Numbered from the stretch's first letter, positions 46,211 to 58,499 are shown. The stretch is 64,000 nt of DNA from Xanthostigma xanthostigma (GCA_963575645.1 OY754464.1:33247501-33311500); one strand, 5' to 3'. Numbers and translations are program-made. The notes: a model not told the origin generated them from the sequence alone.

Positions 46211-46552
46211 GCAGCATATCAATTTCGCGCGGCAGCCTCGCGAGGTTTCCTCCCGAGCCTGCATCAGAGGAATTTTTTCTGGGCGGAATGAGGCAAGCTC
46301 GCGAAGCAAAGCGAGCCGTCAGTCAGTGCGAGCCGTTCGAATGTCATCGTTACGTCGGCATTTTCTTTTATTGTGAAAACTGGTACAAACAGAGCGAGTA
46401 TTTAGTCGCGAGGCGCCTTGAAAGTGAACCAAAAACCGACTGCCGGTGGCTTACTCTGAGGCTGCCTCAATTCGAGGCAGCTTTGGGCGCGAGGCAGGTA
46501 TACATTTCGCGAGGCCGCCGCGCGAGGCTGCCGCGCGAAATCGATACGCTGT
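46211..46552. mobile_element. GC-rich TTAA-flanked MITE, 342 bp
   Basis: TTAA at 46207-46210 and 46553-46556. The termini GCAGCATATCAATTTCGCGC and, inverted, ACAGCGTATCGATTTCGCGC match with three transitions and continue with GGCAGCCTCGCG. The interior is rich in GAGGC/GCCTC motifs and far more GC-rich than its surroundings. A TTAA target suggests piggyBac or Kolobok mobilisation. Open frames inside are due to the GC content. Confidence 0.85.
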
Positions 46553-46675
46553 TTAATATATCATAAGTGTTGGGCACGTAAAATAAAAATGTCGGTCACA
46601 AAACATAACTTGTATGACTAACTAGCTTTGTCGTCAAATGTGCTGTTGTTTTTCTACAATTAATATCTCATGTCA

Positions 46676-47070
46676 CGATGCTCGTCCGCGTCCATCTCTG
46701 AAACCACTGAACCGATTTTAATGAAATTTTGTAAATGTGTCTTGCTTGGTCCAGCTTAGACTATAGGGTATTTTTTTATTATTTTGTACAAAATTACGGT
46801 ATTTTGTCAAAAAAAAACTGTTTTAGTAACATGTAGAGACATCTGATAGAATTTTCTCAAAGCTAATAGTTCAGAAGCAAGCAAAAAAAAAACAGTTTTA
46901 GTAACATGTAGCGACATCAGATACAATTTGCTCAAAGCTATTAGTTCAGAAGCAAATCTGGTAGAATTTGCTCAAAGCTGTTAGTTCAGATGGCAGGCCG
47001 CAAACGAAATACATTTTTCAAAATTTTCTGATAACGCAGAATATATCTATCGCACCCGGACCAGACTGCT
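46676..47070 (+). repeat. Dispersed repeat 'family D', copy 2
   Basis: Shares ACCACTGAACCGATTTTAATG-type, TTTTGTAAATGTGTCTTGC and TACAAAATTACGGT with 11758-12115, and the TCAAAGCTATTAGTTCAGA units three times. Confidence 0.7.
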
Positions 47071-47389
47071 AGTTAAATTATAAAATCGACAAAGCTAGTA
47101 ATAATGAATGTCTCATAATTCAAACAAATTTTGCATTTTAAAATGTGTTTAGAATAACTAATAAGAAGAACACTGTACCGCAGAAATCACTTCTGAAAAC
47201 CATATTATGTATAGTCGTTTTTCAAAGAAGCAACTGTTGTCCGAATACTAAACAATCAATTCCCACGCCCGCCGGCCGAGCCGGGCAGTACATAACGTAC
47301 TTTGCGTAATGCAAAGAATGGTATGACTTAATAGTTAATATAGCAGCGATACAATAATCGCTCAAAACAAAATAGTAAATTATGTGCGT

Positions 47390-47770
47390 GATGACAATAT
47401 GCTAAAAACGAGGTCAGCGAGTTTCAGAAGTCACATAAGTCATATTATCATTACGCACAAGATATAATATATAGTAGTTTTGCATGTACCCCGTATATAA
47501 AAGCTGATTTTCACGTAATTTTCAAAATTGTTGACAGTTCAATTCTAAGAAAGATCACTTCCAATTGTAAGCTGCGTACAATTCTCATGCGGTTAGACTA
47601 TTACGTTTATTTTACATATATTATTATGGAGAATATGACATTATGTTAAAAAACGAGTACCATCGAATTTTAACAGTCATATGAGCCATAATATCATCAC
47701 GCACAAGGTACATCCAGTAGTTTTTGCACATACGTCCTATAAAATATCTGATTTTCACATTATTTTCAAA
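47390..47770. repeat. Diverged direct duplication, about 130 bp, period about 245
   Basis: 47396-47525 and 47640-47772 share TATGCTAAAAACGAG / TATGTTAAAAAACGAG, CAT(T/C)ACGCACAAG, AGTAGTTTT(T)GCA and CTGATTTTCAC(G/A)T(A/T)ATTTTCAAAAT. Origin unknown. Confidence 0.6.
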
Positions 47771-48687
47771 ATGAATAGGTATACACAAAAATGTACATTA
47801 TTTAATAAAAAAATTGTGAAACCTATCCCGCCATTTTTCGCAAGTGTTCGTCGGTGTTTATACAATAACATAGCATTTTTGTCAAATTACCGTATAAATA
47901 GAGGATTTCCTATGAACTCGTATTCTGATTCTAAATAGGTAGAATGAACTTTTATTATATGAGTTAAATACTTACCATACTCGAAAAGAATAGAAAATCA
48001 ACTCACCTGAAACAAGAAAATGTAATACATTACCATACTTGTGTCTAAAAACTGTATATTATGTGTATTTCTATATCTATATCTGTAATATGTGGGTCCA
48101 GTACCATAACTCGATGTGCCCAAATTTTGACTTTTTTTTAAAGTCATAGAAAACGCTAAATTTTGACATTTCAAAACAAAAACTTTGCGGATTATTCACA
48201 AAATACGTAAAACAATGGAATTACTTTTCATCTTTTACTGTCATTTTTTTAATCTAACCAATCAGAAATCACATATATGTCGTAGTCATAATGCAAAATT
48301 AGGCTTTTTACAAAATGTCTAGGCATTTTATAAAAAGCCGGCAAAACGCGAGAGAACAATGCAGTTTCCGTTATGACTATACCAATTCAGGCAAATTGAT
48401 AAAATGCCGGCAAAATGTGAACAGAAGAACGTGTATCTCGTTCTGACGCATTATTTTCAGGCATTTTACAATTTACCAACAGCGATGTAGTCAAAACGCA
48501 CAACATTGCTTTCTTGATACAGTTGAGCCAAACAGCTGTACTTAAACCTAACCTAAAACTAAAACGTGAACGTTGTTTTGTTTGCTTTTGCTTTGCTTTT
48601 CTGATACAGTTCGCGCTAAACAGCTGTACTTAACCTAACCTAAAACGTGGACGTTGGTACAGTGCATTTAAATTGTACATCTTTAAG

Positions 48688-49115
48688 TTCAGGGCCATCT
48701 TCAAAACCGGAAATAAGGATTTGTTCTCTAAGTCAATTGAAATCGGATCGTATGTTTATTTAGCAGTTCCTAAGGTAGACCGAGGACCTCTCGATTCTAA
48801 GAATCTAATTGGAAAAGTGATGGACCTGAAAATGGTCTCTACAAATTAGGTACCTCTAAAGGAATTCTCAAAACTTGGTTTTCCAGAAATGATATTCAAG
48901 AATCCTTAGTCGGTTTTGAAGATGAAGTTCCTGATAAACTAATAACCGTAAGAGAGGCAGTTGTACATCATTCACGATTTGGGGGTCAAGGGTTTCAAAA
49001 ATGTTTTTGTAAGGCTAGTAGCAAACAGTGCAATTCAAAGAAATGTGCTTGCTTTAAAAATAACAATTTATGCTCGTCCAAATGTCATGGAAGTTCGACA
49101 TGCAGTAATAAATAG
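48688..49115 (+). pseudogene. C-terminal remnant of an integrase-type transposase with Cys-rich tail
   Basis: The first frame gives SYVYLAVPKVDRGPLDSKN and LIGKVMD. After a frameshift near 48825 the frame continues with NGLYKLGTSKGILKTWFSRN, then PDKLITVREAVVHHSRFGGQ. It ends GFQKCFCKASSKQCNSKKCA, CFKNNNLCSSKCHG, STCSNK, stop. The 'C.C....CN.KKC.C......CSSKCHG..TC.NK' tail and the preceding 'V..VDRG..D..N..G.V' block resemble the C-termini of Ginger-type / KRAB-A-domain-2-like integrases. The DDE core is absent, so this is a deletion derivative. Confidence 0.6.
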
Positions 49116-49200
49116 GTTATATGTGTTGACATCTCCATAAAATGTTAAAATATTTATATTTTTAACGATTGTTTATTATCTTATACTATTTTCTATATTT

Positions 49201-49262
49201 CATTTACCATTCCAACTCATAAATGTGGAATGGTACTAGTTTAGGTCAAAATTCGGTTCAAA
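49201..49262 (+). repeat. Family B left-end fragment
   Basis: TTACCATTCCAACTCATAAA followed by GTGGAATGGTACTAGTTTAG matches the start of copies at 2156 and 42588. The rest is missing. Confidence 0.6.
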
Positions 49263-49878
49263 TAATTATTTCGCTCATATGACCTTATCTAGAAATTCTG
49301 AACTTGTTTATGATATAAAATATTATTTATTCAAATTGAATTTTATATTAGGTATCGTAATATAACCTCAGCTGTTACTCTTAAACCGCCAAAAACTGGA
49401 CCCTTTACCTTAGGTACTTATTTAGGTAGTTACTTTATTTCGTGCATTACTTTAAGATTACCTTACTGAAAGTTTTTATAGGTATGAAGTGTTTATTTAG
49501 ATTTATATAATAAAGAAGTTTATTGTTTTTTGTGTCATTGTGCCATTTTATGAAATACTTACCTAGTACCTATCTCCCTAATTTTATTATTTTTTTCTCC
49601 CGCTTACGTTATGACTACATCGCTGTTGGTAAATTGTAAAATGCCTGAAAATAATGCGTCAGAACGAGATACACGTTCTTCTGTTCACATTTTGCCGGCA
49701 TTTTATCAATTTGCCTGAATTGGTATAGTCATAACTGAAACTGCATTGTTCTCTCGCGTTTTGCCGGCTTTTTATAAAATGCCTAGACATTTTGTAAAAT
49801 GCCTAATTTTGCATTATGACTACGACATATACACGTCATAGCAACTGTTGTAGAATTACTGTATTACTATGTTACTTT

Positions 49879-50028
49879 GTATATGTCGCTGGGATATTGT
49901 CAAACCCGTGATATTATAATTTCACTTAGTGAAATTATAATATCACGAATCTTTGTCAATCGTGATATTGTAATTTCACTAGTGAAATTACAAAATCACG
50001 GATTTGACAATATCCCGGCGACATATAC
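49879..50028. mobile_element. 150-bp palindromic element with two inner hairpins
   Basis: The outer arms GTATATGTCGCTGGGATATT / AATATCCCGGCGACATATAC pair with one mismatch. Inside, two successive hairpins each read GTGATATT(A/G)TAATTTCACT...AGTGAAATTA.(A/T)A(A/T)ATCAC. The terminal TATATGTCG is shared with the long-TIR element ending at 49831, suggesting a related family. Confidence 0.85.
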
Positions 50029-50394
50029 ACTACCCCGTCATTCTTTTTTAAAGCACTCCCCTCAAACGCCTTCCCCTTTTCACTGCGCAAAAAAATTAAT
50101 TTATAAAAATCAATTTTCCGCACTTAAAACGGTTAATAACGCTGTTATATGTTATATAAAATAATAATTGTGTATTTCCAGTGGATATTTTGCTCATCGA
50201 GTTATCGCACTTCAATAATGTAATATGTATCTTATGCAATAAAATAAAATCGTAATTCCACACTCCACAGCTTCGTGTAGTGTTCATGTTTTTCCTGTTA
50301 TACTATTAACACATTATACTGATATCAATCCATACGAATTTTTAGGTATATGAATCTATACAGAATTTAGTTTAATCACCGCAAATTGAGAGAG

Positions 50395-50440
50395 ATGTAC
50401 ACAGCATATATAATAAAAAAAAAAAAAAAAAAAAACTCTG
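50395..50440. repeat. Poly-A run
   Basis: About 21 consecutive A at 50414-50434, possibly a retroposon tail. No SINE head was recognised upstream. Confidence 0.5.
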
Positions 50441-50690
50441 CCAAATACGAAATGGGCACGCGGACAACGACGGACTGCTTGACAGTTGGTGCCTTCAAGC
50501 CTCCGACCGATGCGACATGGGATGACAGACCTGTTACAGTATTGTTCTTTTTATGTCAATCTAATATTTTTTGTTGAAATGGTTTAAAAAACATTTCATT
50601 AACGTATATATTCCCGATCAAACATAATACTGGAGCTCTGAATTAAGATAACGTAATATCGAAAGTCATTGATCACAGTATTACGTCTTT

Positions 50691-50935
50691 TACCATTCCA
50701 ACACAAGTGAATGGTACTAATTTAAGTTAAAATTCACTTATCACAATATTTTTTCGTTTTGAGGCCCCCCGATCCAAAAAAACATATTTTAGGAAAAAGT
50801 CTGTACGTCTGTTAGTATGTTTGTCTTTTTATCTGTGAACACGATACATATTAAACGGATGAGTGGATTAAAACCAAAATTCCAAATAAAGAATAAATAT
50901 ATTATGTTATGGCGTTATTTTTTATGATAAAATTT
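50691..50935 (+). repeat. Family B left-end fragment
   Basis: ACCATTCCAACACAAGTGAA, GAGGCCCCCCGATCCAAAAA and GTGAACACGATACATATTAA follow the order in copies 1 and 2. The right part is missing. Confidence 0.6.
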
Positions 50936-51070
50936 GACGGGATATAAGGCTAGAAATTTTAAAAACAATTTTTATTCACTAAAACATTCTTTAATGGCCA
51001 ACGTTCTGGAAATATTTTTTGCCTTCTCCTATAACAAACAAAGAATACCTTACATATCTAAACCATAACC

Positions 51071-51250
51071 CTATTCTTAAAATTTAAAATACTATTTTTA
51101 ATAATAATTTTTAAAAATAGTATTATAAATTTTAAAATTTAAAATACTATTTTTAATAATAATTTTTAAAAATAGTATTTTAAATTTTAAAATTTAAAAT
51201 ACTATTTTTAATAATAATTTTTAAAATTAGTATTTTAAATTTTAAGAATA
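51071..51250. repeat. Three tandem 55-bp palindromic units inside a larger palindrome
   Basis: AAAATTTAAAATACTATTTT recurs at 51079, 51134 and 51189 (period 55). Each unit is itself nearly self-complementary around AATAATAATTTTT. The outer CTATTCTTAAAATTT / AAATTTTAAGAATAG also pair, so the whole block can fold. Confidence 0.9.
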
Positions 51251-51723
51251 GCACATTGTTGACCACAAAATCGTTGTGTTTCGAACAATTTTGAGTTGCT
51301 ACAAGCTACGCTTAAAAAAAAAACTAGTTGAACTAAATTTTCAATTTCATTCTGAATAGACGTATGAGACCTCTTCCTGATTAAATCAAATTTTATTGTA
51401 TTATTTATTTTAATTTTATAAATCGGGACTAATGATATAATTTAAAAACATCAAATAATTGTTCACAACGGGGTCAATTCATAACAGCTATCCTTATCGT
51501 CCAACCAGACTACGCCGTTGTATCCTGATTTTCAACGAACCGTTGGCTAACTAGTAAGATTCTATAAGCAAAGTTAATACAAACCAAGTTCAGTGAATAG
51601 CTAGGATGTGTCGCCTATAGCGTGTTACCGTACATACATGTAACACGTGGCTTACATAATGATTCGCACCTGAACGCACAGGAGGGAATGTGTACACAGG
51701 GCTCGCCATTCGTAGCTCGGGAC

Positions 51724-52240
51724 CAGCGTTGCCAGTTTTTTTTTTGCCAAGTCGGGATTTTGGAACTTTTTGAGTGAAAATAGCGGGATTCTTTCGTCGA
51801 AAGCGGGACATAGTAAAAAACGTATATAATCAGAAGTTTACAAATACCTATTTATCTTTTTATTTAGATAGCAAAAATAGCCATAGAAAATGTATTTTAA
51901 TAAAAATATATTTTAAATCAGATTTACCCTATTGTTAAATAGTTGAGTCTTTTCGTCTTCAAAATAAAAAAAAAAAAACAAATCAAAATCAAAAAAGTTT
52001 TATTCATTAGAAAAATATGGCGTTTCAAACAATAGTCTCTGGAGTGAGTGTTACAAATTACAACTTACAATAAGACAGTAATTATTTATAAGAACTACTT
52101 ATTCATGATATTTCTGTGAAGATTGAACTTCTTTTAAAGTTATCCCCGAAAAGCGGGACTGAGCCTGTCCCGCGCGGGACATTTGATTTTGATTTAAAAA
52201 TCGGGACGTCCCGCTAAAATCGGGACGTTTGGCAACGCTG
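51724..52240. mobile_element. hAT-like MITE, 517 bp, 8-bp target duplication
   Basis: Exact duplication CTCGGGAC at 51716-51723 and 52241-52248. Termini CAGCGTTGCCA / TGGCAACGCTG. Subterminal GCGGGA(C/T) and TCGGGA motifs recur near both ends. Non-coding, AT-rich middle with an A-rich run at 51968-51979. Confidence 0.9.
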
Positions 52241-52249
52241 CTCGGGACA

Positions 52250-54830
52250 AACGTTCTTAACTGCTTAATGTTTCGTGAGCAGTCGCTAGGTTGCGTACGC
52301 GTCTATTATCTAAATATATAAAAGGAAACTGTAACTGCCTGACTGATCTATTAACGCACAGCTCAAATTACTGCACGGATTTGGCTGAAATTTGACACAC
52401 AGATAGTTATTATGACGTAGGCATCTGCCAAGAACAGATTTTTGAAAATACAATCCCTAAAAGGGTGTAACTGGGGTTCAAAATTCGCATGGAGAAATAA
52501 TAATAATAATAATCTTCAATGCTAGTTACTTACGCATACGTACACTTTATTGGTGTCTAACAAATTGTACCGAAATAGAAGTTTTGAGGCAATTTAACGT
52601 TGTTGTTACCAGCTTATAATATGCATACTTTTGTCTGCGACTGTATACCCTCGCACCGAAATCGCAGCTCCAATAATAACAAAGATAGCAGCACTGGTGC
52701 CCACTTAACTTTTGATGCCATATATTATACAAAATACGTCCCTACATATATAATTTTCTTATTATTTTTCATTTAAGTGCGAAAAAATTCAAAGACATAA
52801 AGAACACACAAGGGATATATTACTATGTATTCGCCAAAAGCTCGCTAAATTTCCAAGATAATGAGAATTAACGGTGCCTTTTAGTCACATACTGGTTAGC
52901 AATTAGCATTACGATTCAATTCTCTCATATTTTTCTCTTTTCATGGTCTTCCATAGATACAGAATATATTTTTTATCATTATACGTTCTTTTTTTTATTA
53001 TCACTATCTTGGAAAAAAATTGCTCGAAATTTACTCAATAAGTTTTGTACAACTTCAATGTTTATTTGGTATTTAAGTAATATTACGAAAATAGAATCAA
53101 AATAAAATTTCTTTTCTATAATGTAGCGTGATTCCTACTCGACTTATGGTAGGCACATAAATTTAATGCATGTGGAGTTCGATTGCATTAAGAATAGTCG
53201 GTAGAGCGCAATGTTTTAAAAAGCGGCCTCTTTGTGAAAAAGTGGCCACTTTAATATTCTGTAGGTACGTAGCGTTTAGTTATTCTGACACATTTGTATA
53301 TCGCCCTGTGGATTATGTTGATGTGTACACTCTGTATCCATTAGTGTGTTCCGCACATAAATTGATTCACGTTACGCCACCTGTCTGTGCGTTCATTTGA
53401 CATGCAGATACGCTGCGTTACTTATACGTTATATAATAATCAAAGGATGGCACATGTACACACCGGAGATTGTTTGAATTTGTATTTGAGAGTCTTTCAT
53501 GTCCAAATGCATAATAAATATAATGTTCGTTCTGGTACGACTTTTACTTGAATCTAGATTTAAGAATGCCGTTTGTTTTCAACTAAATGGGGATTATCTT
53601 TAATCTTTTAAAGCTGAAAGCAAGACTGCATATACCTACGCAAACAACCGTATAATTTTTTTGATTCATGTCGATTTAAGAATTCTTACAGTAGGCATCA
53701 ACAAAATTAATGATTTAATTGCAGCTTTTTAGTGTAATTGATTTCAAAAATTATAAATCAAAACTTCTAGATATAGGTATTCTTAATTGTAAAAAGAAAT
53801 AACAGATTATATACCTACTAGCGCGGTAATACCATTACGCACGAAGGGTACCTATTTTTTTACACATAGGTACCTACTTCCTATTAAATAGTTTACGCTT
53901 TATTTTCAAAACTTTTTGAACAAAGCTCACTTATAAAAATAGAAGGTGATTAAAACACAATACACAAACATTGTTTTAGCTGGACCAATTTTGTTCTATA
54001 CTATACAGTACGCATGATATAATGGATCACTCATGCCTCCATATTACATGCATGATTTTTATAAGGGGCAGTACGAAAATTATGTATTTTTATTGCATGC
54101 CACTTGTCAAATAACCAGTAATCATTTTCAAATATCTGTCTATTTTCTTAATGAAACTCTGGAAACCTTCAAAATAAAATCTACTTTTCTGGAATCATTA
54201 AGGAAAAATTCGTAAAATTATGTCAATAGAAAGTAAATTGAAAAAAAAACGTATTATTTTGAAAAAAAAAACTAAAAAACTTGAAGTAAACTATATATAA
54301 AACTATAATTCTCTTAAAAAAGCTCTCGATTCCGGAGAATCATTCGTCTGATAACTAAATAATGAACACAGATATTATAGTAGGTACCTATACGAATAAC
54401 GTTATTTTTTTTGACCACACCGTGTAATGAAATTCATCTAAGTAAAAAATGTTTGTCCATTATTCATACCAAATTACTATAAAAAAAATACAGCGTTAGG
54501 AGAACGGAAACAGATTTTAGATGAGGTATATTCTATATTTGAAACAAAGGGTTCAGAGGCTACATTATATAGTTTTAAATAAACCACTTTACCATCTGTG
54601 CAGTTAATTAGTAATTATTAATACATCGGTTCTATAATAAATGATACTTAAGAAGGATATATAATGAATACAATATTGCTGAATGTTATTTATTTGTAAC
54701 AATAATGTATGAACTATAGTCGCACAACGAAGATAACCAGCGCGGAACGGATCGCGCATCATAAAAAGATCAACAGTGACACAGGGTTGCACTGGAACTT
54801 AAACAGTCAATTAGATTGAATCTAATTTAG
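52250..54830. other. Intronic sequence, mostly unrecognised
   Basis: 52315-52500 resembles another common insect dispersed repeat (CTGCACGGATTTGGCTGAAA, AATACAATCCCTAAAAGGGT). The remainder shows no gene. Confidence 0.4.
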
Positions 54831-55184
54831 ACCACTATGACATTAACATATTATTATGTATTGGGTTCCGTTATATGGGCGGAGCTTTAAAAACATGGCG
54901 ACGATGGGGTATAATTTCCCATAGTCCCTATAGTATACAGTGCAATTGTACATTTTTTTAAATGTATTAAATTATCACCACAATATGGGATTGGGCTGAT
55001 ACAAATCATCGAAAAAGGAATTTTCTTGAAGAGGAACATGTATTTAACGCCGGTCATATCATAAAATTAGGAAAAAATTCATGTGAAACAGAACCTTCAA
55101 GTAAGGTGAATTTTAATGCTTTCTGTTTACAAACTTTCGATTTAACACATGAAATAAAAACGCCCCCCCCCCCCCTCCCCAGGT

Positions 55185-55545
55185 GAGACGACAATGCTGT
55201 CTGTCGAATGTTCTCGAGACAACAACAATAACGCACTCAGATCTAAGAGTTTTTGTGGTGACAAGTAACCAAATCCCGACCTTCATAGAATTGCCTGCAG
55301 AAGGCAATGCAAGTGTAGGAAGGTTCCCGGCCCAGGTAGATGTTTCTAGAACATTCGAAATATCGCTCGAAGGCATACCCAGCGCATATAAATACCACCG
55401 TGCGAGCCCAGTCAGGATAGGTCAGATTTCGTGTGTGAGTGAGTTCACAGTCAAACGTGTGTACGAAATAAATAAATAGTGCGGTGTGGTTAACAGACCA
55501 TTGATTTCAATTATATAAATCTGGTTTAACATAAACAATCTCTTG
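55185..55545 (+). other. Possible solo LTR (tentative)
   Basis: A GC-richer block has a TATA-like GCATATAAATACC (55384-55396) followed by GCCCAGTCAGG, then AATAAATAAATAG as a possible polyadenylation region. This order (TATA, start, poly-A signal) is typical of LTRs. Clear TG...CA ends and a target duplication were not found. The upstream C14 run (55163-55176) is a simple repeat. Confidence 0.3.
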
Positions 55546-55559
55546 TATATAGTCATAAA

Positions 55560-58300
55560 TAGTGACTTTGTATTCTTTATTACTTATTCTTTTATTTTAT
55601 TAGTTAGAATTTGTTGTTTTGTTTCTATCACGTTAGTTTGTTTGTTTATTTGTTTTGTTAACGTTTTACTATTGTAAATAAATATTTTCCACCACGAACA
55701 TGAACAGTTTTGTTACAATATCAATGCAGTGTTGATGAACGCTGCAAACATATTATTGAAACATAATGCGGTATATATGTATTATAAAAAATAAATCAAT
55801 TTCAAAGGTCCGGTAAATTATTTATTTAAGATACCACTTGAATTTTATAAAACCCCAGCGAAGAAATTAAAGGGCGATTAATCATTCAAAGGTTTAAGTC
55901 CTCCACTACTCGGAAAATTATTGTTGACGCAAAATAACACATTCCAAAATATACTTATATTTTGCTTAAAAATACTTATAGTGTTTAAGAACGATTATAT
56001 TTTGTTTAAAAATACCTACATTTTAATAAAAATGCACATACGTAGTATGTTATAACGAGTCCAGCCCTGGAGCGAGGAGGGTGAGAGGAGGCTGCAATGT
56101 GTAGTGTGTAAAGCTGAAGCATGGTCATCGTACTCTCGGTCAAGTGTACGACCTTGCCTTGTGTACACTGATCAATGATTGTAAACTTGTGTTAAACCGT
56201 CCCATTACATGCATCAACTGGCCATGCGACAATAAGGATGGGAGAAAATATGTCAGTGGAACGCCGAAAAACATCCATATCCAAAAATCCAGAAATAAAA
56301 CGCCGAGAAAAGAAACGCATAAGACAGACTATTAATTTCGAAATCATTTGAAATCAGAATGTGATTTTTAAACAACTCTTGCTACGATTTTAAGCGATTC
56401 CATGAATGCGTTGTGTTTATGACGTTTCAAGAGGATTTATGTGAATGAACAAGATATTCGGTTGGAAATCAGAAATCAATTCTATATAACTGCTAGCGAT
56501 TTCCCAGATATTTCACTTGATTTTATGAAGTTAGAAGCTACCAGATCATCTTACTGTCAACAATTTCAAACATGAGTTCAATTGATTTAAGAACTTCCAA
56601 AGTGAATAGGTGAATAGTACCTCGGATGCATGTGTGGATATTTCATCGCACAATTTGGTTAACACACAAATTTGCGCTCGTTTACGAAACTAGAAGTTTT
56701 TATTTTTAATTAACGACATGAAACAGTAATTATTATGATACTACTAATAGTCATCTTCAGAAAATGACTGATAACTATAGGTCAGTAGTAAATATGAAAT
56801 TTCCTTTAGAAACCGGTCATAAATTAATCTTAAATTAATAAACTGATCTAGCTCAGACTATCAGCACATCCATGAGATTATCACGATATTTGTAGCGAAC
56901 ATTGAAACTGCTCAGAGGGAGTCACGATTATTGTTCGAATTTGCATCATTACTTCTACACAACCTGATTAGATTTCTACCATAGTTTTTTATCATTCCTT
57001 TGTATAACAAATGATATCCATAAACAAACAAATGTTAACTAGATAAAATTTGAACTACTGCACGAAAATAACACTTCATTGATGTATCATAATGAATTTC
57101 GTCAGCCCATAATCTAGTCCAGAAATTTGGAAGGAAATACGCTGTAGAAAAATATTCAGCAGATCTCAAGATTAACTGGGTCCCAGTGTCAAAATTTTTC
57201 CAACAAAAGTCTATATTAATACACGGATTGCGGTATTTCAATTACAAATAAAAATTTATATTTATTTTAGCATTTCATTCTATAATATTTTCTGGTAATT
57301 TCATCAAGAAGTTTGTCGAAAAAAAAATATCAAAGAAGATTTTCTTCTAAAATTCGCCTCATGATCACATCTAGGATCGCTACTGTCCTCGTTATACTAC
57401 TGGTATTTAACATAAGGTCGGGGTTTAGGTCAAATGTAATGTCGAATCCGCCATTTTTCATATACATATATAGTAATACACCATGTAAAATGTAATGTGT
57501 TTATAATATGGTTTAAATCAGTTGCCGTATATTATGTGAAATCCCAATTGCAATTTATGCAACAATTAAAAACCTTAGTAATAGATTATTCAGCGATCAA
57601 AAATTACCACAACTCTATGTGTTGAAAACAGCACCGGGAAAACATGATTGGATTATTTGGATAGGCATGTGATGATATACCTTAAATACACCAAACGAAA
57701 GCAAACGCGAACGGTTCATTTGCATTCTAGTTACATAGTATATGAAATCTATGGAATCTGATATTGTAAAAGAATACAGCACGTGTTTTTAGCCAATCTA
57801 AATAAAAAGTAAATTACACAGAAGCATGTAAGAGAAGAACGCGGTATCTCAAAAAAACGTGTGAGTAAGGAATATCGCTCCAGTGATTCAGAATAAAACA
57901 AGTAAGAAATTAGTTTTATGTATAATTCTTGTCACTCGATCATTTAAATTACTTTTTTAATGTGCTTGTTTATTACTGAATTACTTTCAATCGTTTATAA
58001 ATTAAAAGTTTCTGATGTCGCAAATTCCAGTTTTTTTCCCCTATTCAACTAGATTTAATGAATTACATTATTTTGTAAAAACTTGACTCAGACAGCATTT
58101 GATATAATATGTATAAAAAAACTATCCAATCTTTAACATCGTACTAATATTTTTAGAGTTCTGTATGCAATACTTAGAGCTCTATTCAGAAGCTGAGTTG
58201 GTCTGTCCACACATTTCCACCTAAAAACTGGAAACGGCAACGGAAATTTATAAAAATTAACCGGGTTGGTTGCCAAATCATGTCACATGGTTAAAAAAAT
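55560..58300. other. Intronic AT-rich sequence, nothing recognised
   Basis: No conserved frame or bounded element was found. Confidence 0.35.
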
Positions 58301-58327
58301 TTAAAAAAAAGAAACAAACAATAATAA

Positions 58328-58440
58328 TGACCTTGACTGCCTGGATAGAACCTACGACATTTAAGTTACGAGGAAGTTAATCTACCTCGCCACCACCTTA
58401 ACTACAGCCGGCTTTAATAGTATACGTATAATTACTTCGG
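58328..58440 (-). mobile_element. SINE copy with tRNA-derived head, minus strand
   Basis: The reverse complement reads GGTGGTGGCGAGGTAGATTA, then CTCGTAACTTAAATGTCGTA and GGTTCTATCC. It is the diverged partner of the SINE at 6187-6258, with GCCGGCTGTAG upstream in both (GTCGGCTGTAG-like). Confidence 0.6.
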
Positions 58441-58499
58441 TCGTATCCAATCCACGCTCAGGTACCGAATTGTATTTTTGGGTGACTCCACGTGTATTG

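Larger units (their letters stand above)
48274..49831 (+). mobile_element. 1.56-kb long-TIR DNA transposon, Ginger-like, internally deleted
   Basis: Both ends carry inverted repeats of about 220 bp (48274-48490 and 49612-49831). They begin TATATGTCGTAGTCATAATG and include TTGCCGGC... and TCTCGTTCTGACGCATTATT segments, with only a few differences. The interior keeps a transposase C-terminal remnant (48688-49115). The flanks (CACA/CACG) do not give a clear target duplication. A family B left-end fragment (49205-49262) is inserted or captured inside. Confidence 0.85.

Noticed and set aside
46288..46566. 92-codon frame as a gene
   Set aside because: It arises from the GC-rich MITE, which has few stops by composition, and extends past the element end.
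55183..55479. 98-codon frame as a gene
   Set aside because: The region looks like a regulatory or LTR-type block and the peptide has no recognisable family.
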